From assembly GCA_028122735.1 (NCBI GenBank), contig JAOHSR010000006.1:1-52148 (forward strand): DNA of 52,148 bases. Direction: 5' to 3'. Positions 18,058 to 25,827 of this stretch are shown here, piece after piece. Each line of letters begins with the position of its first letter. Positions within the stretch are counted from its first letter, which is position 1. The notes below the pieces were generated by a model, which saw nothing but the letters and a program-made list of their open reading frames with translations, was not told where the DNA came from and did no database searches. The DNA is from Flavobacteriales bacterium. GTDB lineage: Bacteria; Bacteroidota; Bacteroidia; Flavobacteriales; BACL11. A program made the translations under genes and the position numbers.

Positions 18058-18088
18058 CAAAGTTATCGAAATTATATGATTTTTACAA
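18058..18088 (-). promoter_or_regulatory. Promoter of the paaA operon
   Basis: The minus strand reads TTG (18086-18088), a 20-base spacer, then TAACTTTG (18058-18065). This fits the Bacteroidota -33/-7 consensus TTG-N17-23-TAnnTTTG. Transcription should begin near 18050, about 15 bases before the paaA ATG at 18036. A direct repeat CAATTTAA at 18086-18093 and 18100-18107 overlaps the -33 element and could be an operator half-site pair (inference). Confidence 0.7.
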
Positions 18089-18126
18089 TTTAATTTTTTC
18101 AATTTAAAAATTTGCTAACAAAACTT

Positions 18127-18134
18127 TATTTTTG
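18127..18134 (+). promoter_or_regulatory. Candidate -7 element of paaE
   Basis: TATTTTTG matches TAnnTTTG and lies 15 bases before the paaE ATG, leaving a leader of only about 10 bases. A TTG at 18112-18114 is too close (12-base spacing) to be a standard -33 element. A perfect 12-base palindrome TTTTTGCAAAAA (18129-18140) overlaps this box and the presumed start site and could be a regulator site, though it is low in complexity. Confidence 0.45.
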
Positions 18135-18149
18135 CAAAAAAATAATTAA

Positions 18150-19211
18150 ATGAGCAAATTTTATTCATTAACTGTTGAAAAAATTAAAAATTTAACTTCT
18201 GAATCAGTTTGTATACGTTTTGATGTTTCAGCATTTGGTTCTAGTATTTTTAATTTTAAATCTGGTCAATATATAACCATTGAACATACTATTAATGGTT
18301 CAGATGTTAGAAGATCTTATTCTATTTCTTCATCTCCAAATAATGGGATTGAAATTGGAGTGAAATTAGTTGAAAATGGTCTGATGTCTAATTTTCTAAC
18401 TAGAGAGTTAAATGAAGGTGATATCTTAAAAGTAATGCCACCAACTGGTACTTTTATCATTGATATAAACAATAGTAATTCTAATAATTATGTTGGTATT
18501 TGTTCAGGTAGTGGAATAACTCCTATTTTATCAATGATTAATAATATGCTTAATAATGAACCCTTAAGCTCATTTGAACTTATTTATGGAAATAAATCAC
18601 AATCATCTGTTATGTTTTATGAAGAGATTAGTTCTTTACTCACAAAATTTCCTGAAAGATTTATTTTACACAGTTTGTATTCAAGAGAAAATATTGCAGG
18701 AACGATTAATGGTAGAATTGATGAATATTCATTAAAAAAACTATTTGATGATAATTCTAATTTGTTAATTTCTAATGCATATTACATATGCGGTCCAGGA
18801 AATATGATTGAAAACGTTAAGAATTTCCTTGATTTAAACTCTATTGATTCTAATAAAATAAATTTTGAATTATTTACATCCCCTCACTCATCTGAAAGTA
18901 AAAAGGAAAATTCTGTAAATGAAGAAATAATTTCAAATGTTACTATTTGTGTAGACGGAGATGATTTTGAATTTAAATTGTCTAATAATGGAGTTACCAT
19001 TTTAGATGCAGCAATTGAGGCTGGTGCAGATGTGCCATTTTCGTGCAAAGGTGGTGTTTGCTCTGTTTGTAAAGCTAAAGTTATGGAAGGATCTGCTTCA
19101 ATGGATATGAACTATTCATTATCAGAAGATGATGTTGAGGAAGGTTTTATTTTAACATGTCAAGCGCATCCATCATCTGACAATATTTATGTTGATTATG
19201 ATGAGATGTAA
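18150..19211 (+). CDS. paaE: PaaE, NAD(P)H-dependent reductase of phenylacetyl-CoA epoxidase
   Basis: Transfers electrons from NAD(P)H through FAD and a 2Fe-2S cluster to the PaaA di-iron site. The N-terminal FAD domain has RRSYSISSSP (about 51-60) and GLMSNFL. The NAD(P) domain has GICSGSGITPILSMI and YYICGPGNMIENV. The C-terminal plant-type ferredoxin domain has cluster cysteines at 299, 304, 307 and 337 (SCKGGVCSVCKAKV, then LTCQA). The 353 residues are normal. Unlike many paaABCDE operons, here the gene is transcribed away from paaA across a 113-base shared intergenic region. Confidence 0.96.
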   Translation: MSKFYSLTVEKIKNLTSESVCIRFDVSAFGSSIFNFKSGQYITIEHTINGSDVRRSYSISSSPNNGIEIGVKLVENGLMSNFLTRELNEGDILKVMPPTGTFIIDINNSNSNNYVGICSGSGITPILSMINNMLNNEPLSSFELIYGNKSQSSVMFYEEISSLLTKFPERFILHSLYSRENIAGTINGRIDEYSLKKLFDDNSNLLISNAYYICGPGNMIENVKNFLDLNSIDSNKINFELFTSPHSSESKKENSVNEEIISNVTICVDGDDFEFKLSNNGVTILDAAIEAGADVPFSCKGGVCSVCKAKVMEGSASMDMNYSLSEDDVEEGFILTCQAHPSSDNIYVDYDEM

Positions 19212-19217
19212 AGTCTG

Positions 19218-19574
19218 TTAAAGACTACTTAATCTAAAGAGTAGTAATGACCATCCAATAATGAATAATGTTCCACCAATTGGAGTAATCATGCCTAAAT
19301 ATGATAATTTGTATATTGATATCATATACAAAGAACCTGAAAAAAGAATTATTCCACAAATAATTAAATATGCTACAATATTTAAATCCACTGAAAATGT
19401 TTTTGCAATAATTCCAATTAAAATAAGGCCCAAAGCATGAAATATTTGATATTGTACAGCAGTTTTAAATACTTCAATTTTGTCTGCAATTATATTTGCT
19501 AAAGCATGTGCACCAAAGGCTCCAACAGCAATTGATAAAATTGAAAATATTATTCCTAATTTAATTATCCACAT
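19218..19574 (-). CDS. DUF423 family small membrane protein
   Basis: A 118-residue integral membrane protein with four predicted hydrophobic segments. The DUF423 signature is visible as AVGAFGAHALANIIADKIEVFKTAVQYQIFHALGLI (split across residues about 17-52), followed by GIILFSGSLYMISI and a C-terminal ITPIGGTLFIIGWSLL. The family (YgdD/YwdK) has no established function. The gene converges on paaE with 6 bases between the stops. A TACTTTTG box at 19588-19595 may be its -7 element, but I saw no good -33 partner. Confidence 0.9.
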   Translation of the reverse strand: MWIIKLGIIFSILSIAVGAFGAHALANIIADKIEVFKTAVQYQIFHALGLILIGIIAKTFSVDLNIVAYLIICGIILFSGSLYMISIYKLSYLGMITPIGGTLFIIGWSLLLFRLSSL

Positions 19575-19626
19575 AATATGTTTTTTTCAAAAGTAATAAA
19601 AGATAAGTGCATGAGATTTTAATATT

Positions 19627-20004
19627 TTATTTAGATGTTTTTTTTCTAACATGAATATTTAAAATTCTTTTAGATTCTTCTTTAACGAAAGAATCTTTTC
19701 TTAGGCTCCATAATTTTTTTCTTACCGATGAGTTTTTAAAATCAGTTGAAATTATTGGTTTCCTATATATATGAGGAATTACATTTCCATTTAAATCTAT
19801 ATCTGTTAAAATCCAGGGTTCATGAATTATTTTATGATTTATCTTAGAAAGTTCAGGAATCCATTTTTTGATAAAAACTCCATTTGTGTCGTTTTCTTTT
19901 GATTGCTTTACTGGATTGTAGACCCTTATTGAGTTTATGCCTGTAACACCTGCTTGCATTTGAAATTGAGTGTAGTGTATGCCGGGTTCATAGTCTAAAA
20001 ATAA
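19627..20004 (-). pseudogene. Photolyase/cryptochrome-family remnant, C-terminal FAD-binding part only
   Basis: The open frame of 125 codons begins right after an in-frame TAA (20005-20007) and reads LDYEPGIHYTQFQMQAGVTG, followed by NSIRVYNPVKQS, GVFIKKWIPEL, HEPWILTD and SFVKEESKRILNIH. These are the conserved C-terminal motifs of the photolyase/cryptochrome FAD-binding domain. A complete protein has roughly 430-500 residues, so the antenna domain and most of the FAD domain are gone. The first internal ATG is at 19959. The homology stops about 15 bases before the ssrA terminator. I infer a deleted or recombined gene that no longer makes an active photolyase. Whether a short product is made is unknown. 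Confidence 0.85.
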
Positions 20005-20009
20005 TTATT

Positions 20010-20043
20010 GAATAAATAAAAACCCACTTAAATTAGTGGGTTT
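20010..20043 (-). terminator. Rho-independent terminator of ssrA
   Basis: A perfect 9-base stem AAACCCACT/AGTGGGTTT (20020-20028 with 20035-20043) and a 6-base loop are followed on the minus strand by a T-rich run. It lies 8 bases beyond the mature tmRNA 3' end. Confidence 0.85.
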
Positions 20044-20051
20044 GTTATTAG

Positions 20052-20415
20052 TGGAGCTGGTGGGTTTCGAACCCACGTCCTAACAAGGTGTTAAATAATT
20101 TTCTACATGCTTATCTACTATTGATTTTCGAAATAAGTCTGGTAAATAGCATCCAATTCTTATCCTTATCTTCTAAATTTTTATTTGTTTACTGAAGCAT
20201 TAAACAAACTATCCTGATGTTAATGATGCCTCAAGATTAAAGGTTTCAGGAGTTCCTTTAAAAGAGACAAAAGCTATTCTAATTTATCAATTAGGCAGCT
20301 AAAGCGTAATTATTTTCGCCAATTAAAAAATTGAATTTTAATTTTTACGAGCCAAAATACAAAGCTCGACATGCTTACTAATCAACTCAACTTGCAGTCA
20401 AATCCAGTCAGCCCC
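20052..20415 (-). ncRNA. ssrA: Transfer-messenger RNA (tmRNA)
   Basis: Rescues stalled ribosomes and tags truncated proteins for degradation. The 5' end GGGGCTG (20415 downward) pairs with CAGCTCC near 20053-20059 to make a 7-base acceptor stem with one G-U pair. The 3' part contains the tRNA-like T arm GTGGGTTCGAAACCCAC. The tag frame is at 20291-20320 and reads GENNYALAA followed by TAA, the tag typical of Flavobacteria and relatives. The terminal CCA is not encoded (genomic sequence ACTA), so it must be added. Length is about 364 nt. A terminator follows at 20010-20043. A shared divergent promoter region with the next gene lies at 20416-20500. Confidence 0.96.
20291..20320 (-). other. tmRNA proteolysis-tag reading frame
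   Basis: GGC GAA AAT AAT TAC GCT TTA GCT GCC TAA on the minus strand encodes GENNYALAA and stop. The preceding tag Ala comes from the charged tmRNA itself. The C-terminal LAA is the usual degron recognised by ClpXP-type proteases. Confidence 0.93.
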
Positions 20416-20437
20416 ATGAAATAATGAACAATTATTG

Positions 20438-20445
20438 CAAAATTA
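20438..20445 (-). promoter_or_regulatory. Candidate -7 element of ssrA
   Basis: TAATTTTG on the minus strand matches TAnnTTTG and lies 22 bases upstream of the mature tmRNA 5' end, leaving a short leader for RNase P to remove. The best TTG (20471-20473) is 25 bases upstream, slightly long. Confidence 0.45.
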
Positions 20446-20455
20446 GTAAATTCAA

Positions 20456-20485
20456 TTGTTTTCGATGTGGCAATGATTATTTTTG
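20456..20485 (+). promoter_or_regulatory. Promoter of the saccharopine/alanine dehydrogenase-like gene
   Basis: TTG (20456-20458), a 19-base spacer, and TATTTTTG (20478-20485) match the Bacteroidota promoter consensus. Initiation near 20492 would give a leader of about 9 bases before the ATG at 20501. It faces the ssrA promoter, and the two regions interleave. Confidence 0.65.
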
Positions 20486-20500
20486 TATCAAAATTTATTT

Positions 20501-21697
20501 ATGAAAATAGGAATCCTTAGAGAAGAAAAAATACCTGCAGATAAAAGAGTAGCTTTTTCTCCTGCTCAATGTAGGAGGATTCTAAATGATTATCCAAATA
20601 TAGAAATACAGGTTCAATCAAGTGATATTCGTTGTTTTAAAGATAATGAGTATGCTGATCTTGGTATTTCTGTGGTTGATGATATAAGTGATTGTGACAT
20701 TTTATTTGGAATTAAGGAAGTTCCAAAAGAGAAATTGATTGCTAATAAGACATATTTGTACTTTTCACATACTATAAAAGAACAAGAATATAATAGAGAT
20801 TTGTTAAAGAAGATGATTTCTTTAAACATTAAAATGATTGATTATGAAGTTTTAAAGCACAATGATGGTAGTAGAATACTTGGATTTGGAAGATATGCAG
20901 GTATTATAGGTGCTTACAATGGATTATTAACATATGGCCTTAAAAAGGAATTATATAGTTTAAAACCTGCTTACATGTGTGTTAATCGCAAAGAGATGGA
21001 GCAAGAGTTAAATAATGTTAAATTAACTAACGAAAAGTTTTTAGTTACAGGAAAGGGGAGGGTCGGCTCTGGAATTTTAGAGACAATTACTCTGTTGGGT
21101 ATAAAGGAAGTGAGTATTAATGAATACTTAAGTTCTCAATTTGATTATCCTGTTTTTCTAAATATTGATGTAATGGATTACAATGAAAGAATTGATGGTC
21201 AGTCAGTAAATTTTAATGATTTTATAAATCACTCAGCTGATTATAAATCATCTTTCATAAAATATGCTAAGCATACAGATATTTTTATTGCAGGTCACTA
21301 TTATGGGGCAGGAGCTCCATATTTATTTAACAGAAATGATGTGAGGAAATCAGATTTTAAAATTTGTGTTGTGGCTGATGTTTCTTGTGATATTGATGGT
21401 CCTGTAGCAACTACAATTAGACCTTCTAAAATTGATTCACCGATTTATGGATATAATCCTATAACTGAATCTGAAGATAATTTTTTAAATGATGATTGCA
21501 TTGCTGTTATGGCAGTAGATAATTTGCCTTGCGAGTTGCCAAAAGATTCTTCAGAAGATTTTGGTGAAAATCTAATAAATTCTATAATTCCTATTATATC
21601 AATTAATAGTAATGATATCATTAAAGGTGCAACAATTTGTGATGATGGTGATCTAACTGAAGATTTTGAATATTTAAGAGGATTTGTCTCTTTTTAA
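20501..21697 (+). CDS. Saccharopine/alanine dehydrogenase-like NAD(P)-dependent oxidoreductase
   Basis: A 398-residue protein of the AlaDH/PNT N-terminal-domain superfamily. The N-terminus MKIGILREEKIPADKRVAFSP has the characteristic Lys/Arg-rich substrate segment, followed by DILFGIKEVPKEKL and FSHTIKEQEYN, as in lysine-forming saccharopine dehydrogenases and alanine dehydrogenases. A Rossmann segment LVTGKGRVGSGILETITLLG is visible near 183-202. A later GHYYGAGAPYLFNRNDV and VADVSCDIDGPVATTIRPS are typical of the saccharopine-dehydrogenase-like group. The true substrate cannot be told from sequence. The start is the ATG at 20501, placed by the promoter. An upstream TTG at 20483 lies inside the -7 box. 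It converges on rpe with a 4-base overlap. Confidence 0.85.
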   Translation: MKIGILREEKIPADKRVAFSPAQCRRILNDYPNIEIQVQSSDIRCFKDNEYADLGISVVDDISDCDILFGIKEVPKEKLIANKTYLYFSHTIKEQEYNRDLLKKMISLNIKMIDYEVLKHNDGSRILGFGRYAGIIGAYNGLLTYGLKKELYSLKPAYMCVNRKEMEQELNNVKLTNEKFLVTGKGRVGSGILETITLLGIKEVSINEYLSSQFDYPVFLNIDVMDYNERIDGQSVNFNDFINHSADYKSSFIKYAKHTDIFIAGHYYGAGAPYLFNRNDVRKSDFKICVVADVSCDIDGPVATTIRPSKIDSPIYGYNPITESEDNFLNDDCIAVMAVDNLPCELPKDSSEDFGENLINSIIPIISINSNDIIKGATICDDGDLTEDFEYLRGFVSF

Positions 21698-22344
21698 ATA
21701 GATTTTAAATCTTTAATAGTTTGAGTTGGGTCTTGTGATTTAAATACAAAGCTACCAGCAACTAAAACATTGGCTCCAGCATCAATTAATTTCTTAGCAT
21801 TGTTAATATTAACCCCTCCATCAATTTCAATATGCGTATCTAGCCCATTGTCATTAATCATTTTTCTTAGCTTTTTAACTTTGTCATATGTAACATCCTC
21901 AAGTTTTTGCCCTCCAAAACCTGGATTTATAGACATTATCAATACCATATAACATTTGGGAAGAATATCTTCTAGTACACTAACTGGTGTAGTTAAATTT
22001 AATACTACGCCGGCTTTACAGCCTGCATCATTAATTTGAGCTAATGTTCTGTCAAGATGAACTGTTGATTCATAATGTACGGTTATGATATCTGCTCCAA
22101 CATTAGCGAATTCTTCAATAAATCTTTCAGGTTTTTCAATCATTAGATGAACATCTAATGGCTTGGTGGCATGTTTCTTTATTGCTTTTATCACAGGCAT
22201 TCCGTATGAGATATTTGGAACAAAATGTCCATCCATTACATCTATATGAAACCAATCAGCATCACTATTATTTACCATTTCACAATCTCTTTGCAGATTA
22301 CCGAAATCTGCTGCTAACATTGATGGTGCTATTAAATGACTCAT
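21694..22344 (-). CDS. rpe: Ribulose-phosphate 3-epimerase
   Basis: Interconverts ribulose 5-phosphate and xylulose 5-phosphate in the pentose phosphate pathway. The 216-residue TIM barrel carries PSMLAADFGNL at the N-terminus, the metal-ligand segments FHIDVMDGHFVPN and VHLMIE, the MSINPGFGGQ loop, and the C-terminal IEIDGGVN and VAGSFVF phosphate-binding segments. Length and motifs are standard. A terminator hairpin separates it from the sigma factor gene upstream. Confidence 0.97.
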   Translation of the reverse strand: MSHLIAPSMLAADFGNLQRDCEMVNNSDADWFHIDVMDGHFVPNISYGMPVIKAIKKHATKPLDVHLMIEKPERFIEEFANVGADIITVHYESTVHLDRTLAQINDAGCKAGVVLNLTTPVSVLEDILPKCYMVLIMSINPGFGGQKLEDVTYDKVKKLRKMINDNGLDTHIEIDGGVNINNAKKLIDAGANVLVAGSFVFKSQDPTQTIKDLKSI

Positions 22345-22350
22345 AATATA

Positions 22351-22384
22351 AAAATAAAAAAAAAAGAGGACATTTGTCCTCTTT
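22351..22384 (-). terminator. Rho-independent terminator after the primary sigma factor gene
   Basis: A 9-base perfect stem AAAGAGGAC/GTCCTCTTT (22363-22371 with 22376-22384) with a 4-base loop is followed on the minus strand by a T run with one A interruption. It begins 3 bases after the sigma factor stop codon. Confidence 0.9.
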
Positions 22385-22387
22385 AAA

Positions 22388-23251
22388 TTATCCTAAATAA
22401 GTTTTCAAAATCTTGCTTCGAGTTGTGTGTTTTAATCTTCTCACGGCTTTCTCTTTTATTTGTCTCACTCTTTCTCTTGTAAGATCAAATTTCTCCCCAA
22501 TTTCTTCAAGAGTCATTGCATGTCCCGCATTTAATCCAAAATAAGATGAAACAACATCAGCTTCTCTTGGAGTTAATGTGTCAAGAGCTCTTCTAATTTC
22601 TTCTCTTAATGATTCTAGCATTAATTGAGTGTCAGGACTTGGACTTTCATCACTTCCCATTACATCGTATAGATTACTATCTTCTCCTTCAATAAGTGGA
22701 GCATCCATAGAAACGTGTCTACCAGTATTTTTTAATGATTGTTTAACTTCTGTTAGTGATAAATCTACTAGTTCAGCAATTTCTTCAGCTGTAGGAGGTC
22801 TCTCAAATTTTTGTTCTAGTTGAGCGTAAGCTTTATTAATTTTATTTATTGAACCAATTTTATTAAGTGGTAATCTTACAATTCTAGATTGTTCAGCTAA
22901 AGCTTGAAGTATCGATTGTCTAATCCACCAAACAGCATAGGATATAAACTTAAATCCTCTTGTTTCGTCAAATCTCTTTGCTGCTTTTATTAACCCAAGA
23001 TTTCCTTCATTAATTAAGTCAGGTAGTGTAAGACCTTGATTCTGATATTGTTTGGCAACTGAAACTACAAAACGTAAATTGGCTTTTGTCATCTTATCTA
23101 GTGCTTTTTCATCACCAGCTTTAATCTTTTGTGCTAACTCTACTTCCTCTTCAGCAGTAATAAGATCTACTCTACCAATTTCCTGCAAATATTTATCTAA
23201 TGAAGCTGTTTCTCTATTAGTTACCTGCTTTGTAATTTTAAGTTGTCTCAT
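22388..23251 (-). CDS. rpoD: Primary sigma factor of RNA polymerase (RpoD/SigA type)
   Basis: Directs RNA polymerase to the TTG/TAnnTTTG promoters of Bacteroidota. At 287 residues it is the short form that lacks most of region 1.1, as usual in this phylum. Region 1.2 ([16 protein letters not shown]) is followed by region 2 ([29 protein letters not shown], then [16 protein letters not shown]), region 3 ([11 protein letters not shown]) and region 4 ([15 protein letters not shown], then [27 protein letters not shown]). All DNA- and core-contacting segments are intact. A strong terminator follows immediately. Confidence 0.97.
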   Translation of the reverse strand: MRQLKITKQVTNRETASLDKYLQEIGRVDLITAEEEVELAQKIKAGDEKALDKMTKANLRFVVSVAKQYQNQGLTLPDLINEGNLGLIKAAKRFDETRGFKFISYAVWWIRQSILQALAEQSRIVRLPLNKIGSINKINKAYAQLEQKFERPPTAEEIAELVDLSLTEVKQSLKNTGRHVSMDAPLIEGEDSNLYDVMGSDESPSPDTQLMLESLREEIRRALDTLTPREADVVSSYFGLNAGHAMTLEEIGEKFDLTRERVRQIKEKAVRRLKHTTRSKILKTYLG

Positions 23252-23287
23252 ATTTTTTTATTTATTAAAAATTAAAAATAAAATAAA

Positions 23288-25417
23288 TTATTTTTTTTCA
23301 GGTTTTGGTAAAAGAACTTTTCTAGAAAGTTTCAATTTACCACTTCTTTCATCGATATCAATTAATTTAACTTCAATTTCTTGACCTTCTTTTAAAACAT
23401 CTTCAACATTTTCTACTCTTTCCCATGCTATTTCTGATACATGAAGTAATCCATCAGTGTTTGATGAAATACCAATAAATGCACCATAAGGCATTATTGA
23501 TTTAACTTTTCCTTTGTAAGTTTTGCCTTTTTCAGGAATGAATGCAATAGATCTAATCTTTTCAATTGCTAAATCAATTTTTTCTTGATCAGTACCTAAA
23601 ATCTCCACAACACCTTTATCATCAACTTCCTCAATAGATATTACTGTTTCAGTAGTTGCTTGCATTTCTTGAATTATTTTACCTCCAGGCCCAATTATAC
23701 CACCAATTGTTGATTTAGGTACTTCAAGTTTTATGATTTTTGGAGTTTGAGGTTTTAATTGTACTCTAGGTTCTGAAATAGCATCAACAATTTTTTCTAG
23801 AATATGTAATCTTCCATCTCTAGCTTGATTTAAAGCTTTATCTAAAATTTCATAAGATAAACCTTGAACCTTGATATCCATTTGACAAGCAGTAATACCA
23901 TCAGCGGTTCCACAAACTTTAAAGTCCATATCTCCTAAATGATCTTCATCACCTAAAATATCTGAAAGAACTGCATAGTTATTAGGATCTTTTTCGTCAG
24001 AAATTAATCCCATTGCTATACCAGAGACTGGCTTTATAATTTTTACTCCAGCATCCATAAGTGCCATAGTTCCAGCACAAACAGTTGCCATGGAAGATGA
24101 ACCATTAGATTCTAAAATATCAGAAACAATCCTTACAGTGTATGGGTTATCAGCTGGAATCATTTTTTTAAGAGCTCTTTGTGCTAAGTTACCATGCCCA
24201 ATTTCTCTTCTGCTAACACTAAATTTCATTCTAGCTTCTCCAGTAGAAAAAGGAGGGAAGTTATAGTGTAGGTAAAAACTTTCTGATCCTTGATGAGTAA
24301 CACCATCTAGTCTATTAACATCAGTAGCTGAACCTAATGTTACAGTAGTGAGTGATTGAGTTTCTCCTCTTGTAAAAACCGCAGATCCATGAGGTGATGC
24401 TAAGTAATCTACTTCACACCAAATTGGTCTAATTTGTGCTGTTTCTCTACCATCTAATCTTCGTCTTTCAGTTAGAACTAAGTTTCTCACTGCTTCCTTT
24501 TCAACATCGTGATAGTAAACACCAATTAATTTGGAATCATATTTTTCTGCTTCTTCTTCATTAAGGGTAGCAATCCAATCAGCTTTAACTGATTTAAATT
24601 TAGTTGATCTTTCATCTTTTCCTAAACCTTCGGCAGCAACTGCATATACAGCATCATAAGTTTCTTTCTTAATTCTTTCTTTTAAATCTTCATCATGTGT
24701 TTCATGGCAATATTCTCTTTTCTCAGATGTTGCACTTACTTTTTCAGCTAATTTTAGCTGTGCAGCACATTGTACTTTGATTGCTTCGTGTCCGATTTTT
24801 ATTGCTTCAATCATTTCAGCCTCTGAAACTTCATTCATTTCACCTTCTACCATAGCTACACTATCGGCAGATGCACCAACCATAAGGTCAATATCAGCAT
24901 TTGCTAATTGTTCAGATGATGGATTAATCATGAAGTTACCATCAATTCTTGCTACTCTACATTCTGAAATTGGTCCGTTAAATGGAATATCAGAAATTGC
25001 TATTGCAGTTGAAGCAGCTAATGCTGCAAGTGCATCTGGCTTAACGTTTTCATCATGAGAATTTAACGATATCATGATTTGAACTTCAGCATGATAATCA
25101 CTTGGGAACATTGGTCTCAATATTCTATCTACTAACCTCATAACTAATATTTCTTGATCTGTTGGTCTAGCTTCTCTTTTTAAGAATCCACCTGGGAATC
25201 TTCCATCAGCTGAAAATTTCTCTCTGTAGTCAACTGTTAATGGTAAAAAATCTACTCCTTCTCTAGCTTCAAAGCTTGATACTACTGTAGCTAGTAAATG
25301 TGTTTTACCCATTCTAACTTCAACTGATCCATGAGCTTGTTTTGCTAATTTTCCTGTCGTTAGAGTGATTTCTCTTCCATCATCTAACTTAATTATTTCT
25401 TTTTCTTCTTTTATCAT
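23288..25417 (-). CDS. pnp: Polynucleotide phosphorylase
   Basis: A phosphorolytic 3'-5' exoribonuclease and RNA-decay enzyme. Domains in order: RNase PH-like 1 (about 1-230), a helical domain, RNase PH-like 2 (about 320-545; [60 protein letters not shown]), a KH domain ([18 protein letters not shown]), and a C-terminal S1 domain ([15 protein letters not shown]). The open frame runs to 25465, but the ATG at 25417 ([15 protein letters not shown]) is the likely start because the extension covers the rpsO-pnp hairpin. The rpsO-pnp order is widely conserved. Confidence 0.97.
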   Translation of the reverse strand: MIKEEKEIIKLDDGREITLTTGKLAKQAHGSVEVRMGKTHLLATVVSSFEAREGVDFLPLTVDYREKFSADGRFPGGFLKREARPTDQEILVMRLVDRILRPMFPSDYHAEVQIMISLNSHDENVKPDALAALAASTAIAISDIPFNGPISECRVARIDGNFMINPSSEQLANADIDLMVGASADSVAMVEGEMNEVSEAEMIEAIKIGHEAIKVQCAAQLKLAEKVSATSEKREYCHETHDEDLKERIKKETYDAVYAVAAEGLGKDERSTKFKSVKADWIATLNEEEAEKYDSKLIGVYYHDVEKEAVRNLVLTERRRLDGRETAQIRPIWCEVDYLASPHGSAVFTRGETQSLTTVTLGSATDVNRLDGVTHQGSESFYLHYNFPPFSTGEARMKFSVSRREIGHGNLAQRALKKMIPADNPYTVRIVSDILESNGSSSMATVCAGTMALMDAGVKIIKPVSGIAMGLISDEKDPNNYAVLSDILGDEDHLGDMDFKVCGTADGITACQMDIKVQGLSYEILDKALNQARDGRLHILEKIVDAISEPRVQLKPQTPKIIKLEVPKSTIGGIIGPGGKIIQEMQATTETVISIEEVDDKGVVEILGTDQEKIDLAIEKIRSIAFIPEKGKTYKGKVKSIMPYGAFIGISSNTDGLLHVSEIAWERVENVEDVLKEGQEIEVKLIDIDERSGKLKLSRKVLLPKPEKK

Positions 25418-25427
25418 TGTAATTTTT

Positions 25428-25463
25428 GTGTATAAAATAAAGAAGGCAATAGAAATTGCCTTC
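25428..25463 (-). terminator. rpsO-pnp intergenic hairpin (terminator or processing site)
   Basis: A perfect 9-base stem GAAGGCAAT/ATTGCCTTC (25442-25450 with 25455-25463) with a 4-base loop is followed on the minus strand by TTTATTTTAT. It begins 14 bases after the rpsO stop codon and ends before the pnp ATG at 25417. It could end rpsO transcripts partially and act as a processing site for pnp mRNA, as known for the E. coli rpsO-pnp region (inference). Confidence 0.8.
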
Positions 25464-25477
25464 ATTTTGGTTGGATG

Positions 25478-25741
25478 TTATCTTCTTAAACCTAGATCTT
25501 TTACAAGTTCTCTGTATTTGACAATATCTTTATTCATTAGATAGTCAAGTAATTTTCTTCTTTTACCTACCATTATTTGTAGTGATTTCTGAGTGCCATA
25601 ATCTTTATGATTGTTTTTCAGATGATCTGTTAGGTGTTTAATTCTTGAAGTAAATAAGGCTACTTGGCTGTAAACAGAGCCAGTATCTTTTTCATTACTA
25701 CCGTGATTTTTGAAAATTTCTTGTTTGTTTATTGTACTCAT
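25478..25741 (-). CDS. rpsO: 30S ribosomal protein S15
   Basis: Binds the central domain of 16S rRNA early in small-subunit assembly. From the ATG at 25741 the protein has 87 residues, the usual size. It shows SNEKDTGSVYSQVALFTSRI, HLTDHLKNNHKDYGTQ, and the LQIMVGKRRKLLDYLMNKD segment, all characteristic of S15. The open frame begins at 25759 but the family starts at MSTINKQEIF. A TAAATTTG box at 25776-25783 may be its -7 element. It is followed by the rpsO-pnp hairpin. Confidence 0.97.
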   Translation of the reverse strand: MSTINKQEIFKNHGSNEKDTGSVYSQVALFTSRIKHLTDHLKNNHKDYGTQKSLQIMVGKRRKLLDYLMNKDIVKYRELVKDLGLRR

Positions 25742-25775
25742 TATATTTATTGTTGTCAATATCTAATTTGGGCTG

Positions 25776-25783
25776 CAAATTTA
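25776..25783 (-). promoter_or_regulatory. Candidate -7 element of rpsO
   Basis: TAAATTTG matches TAnnTTTG on the minus strand, 34 bases upstream of the rpsO ATG. No clear TTG at the right distance was found, so the call rests on the box and on its place in the 86-base gap after accD. Confidence 0.4.
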
Positions 25784-25827
25784 GTAAAAGTTTTCAGTTA
25801 TACATGATTAATTATAGTAAATAATTA

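Noticed and set aside
19206-19235. Possible hairpin AGTCT/AGACT between paaE and the DUF423 gene
   Set aside because: The stem is only five bases with a T-poor flank, too weak to call a terminator.
20005-20500. Search for an integrase, att repeat or genomic island at the ssrA 3' end
   Set aside because: No integrase-like frame and no second copy of the ssrA 3' sequence were found in the window. Only the photolyase fragment hints at a past event.
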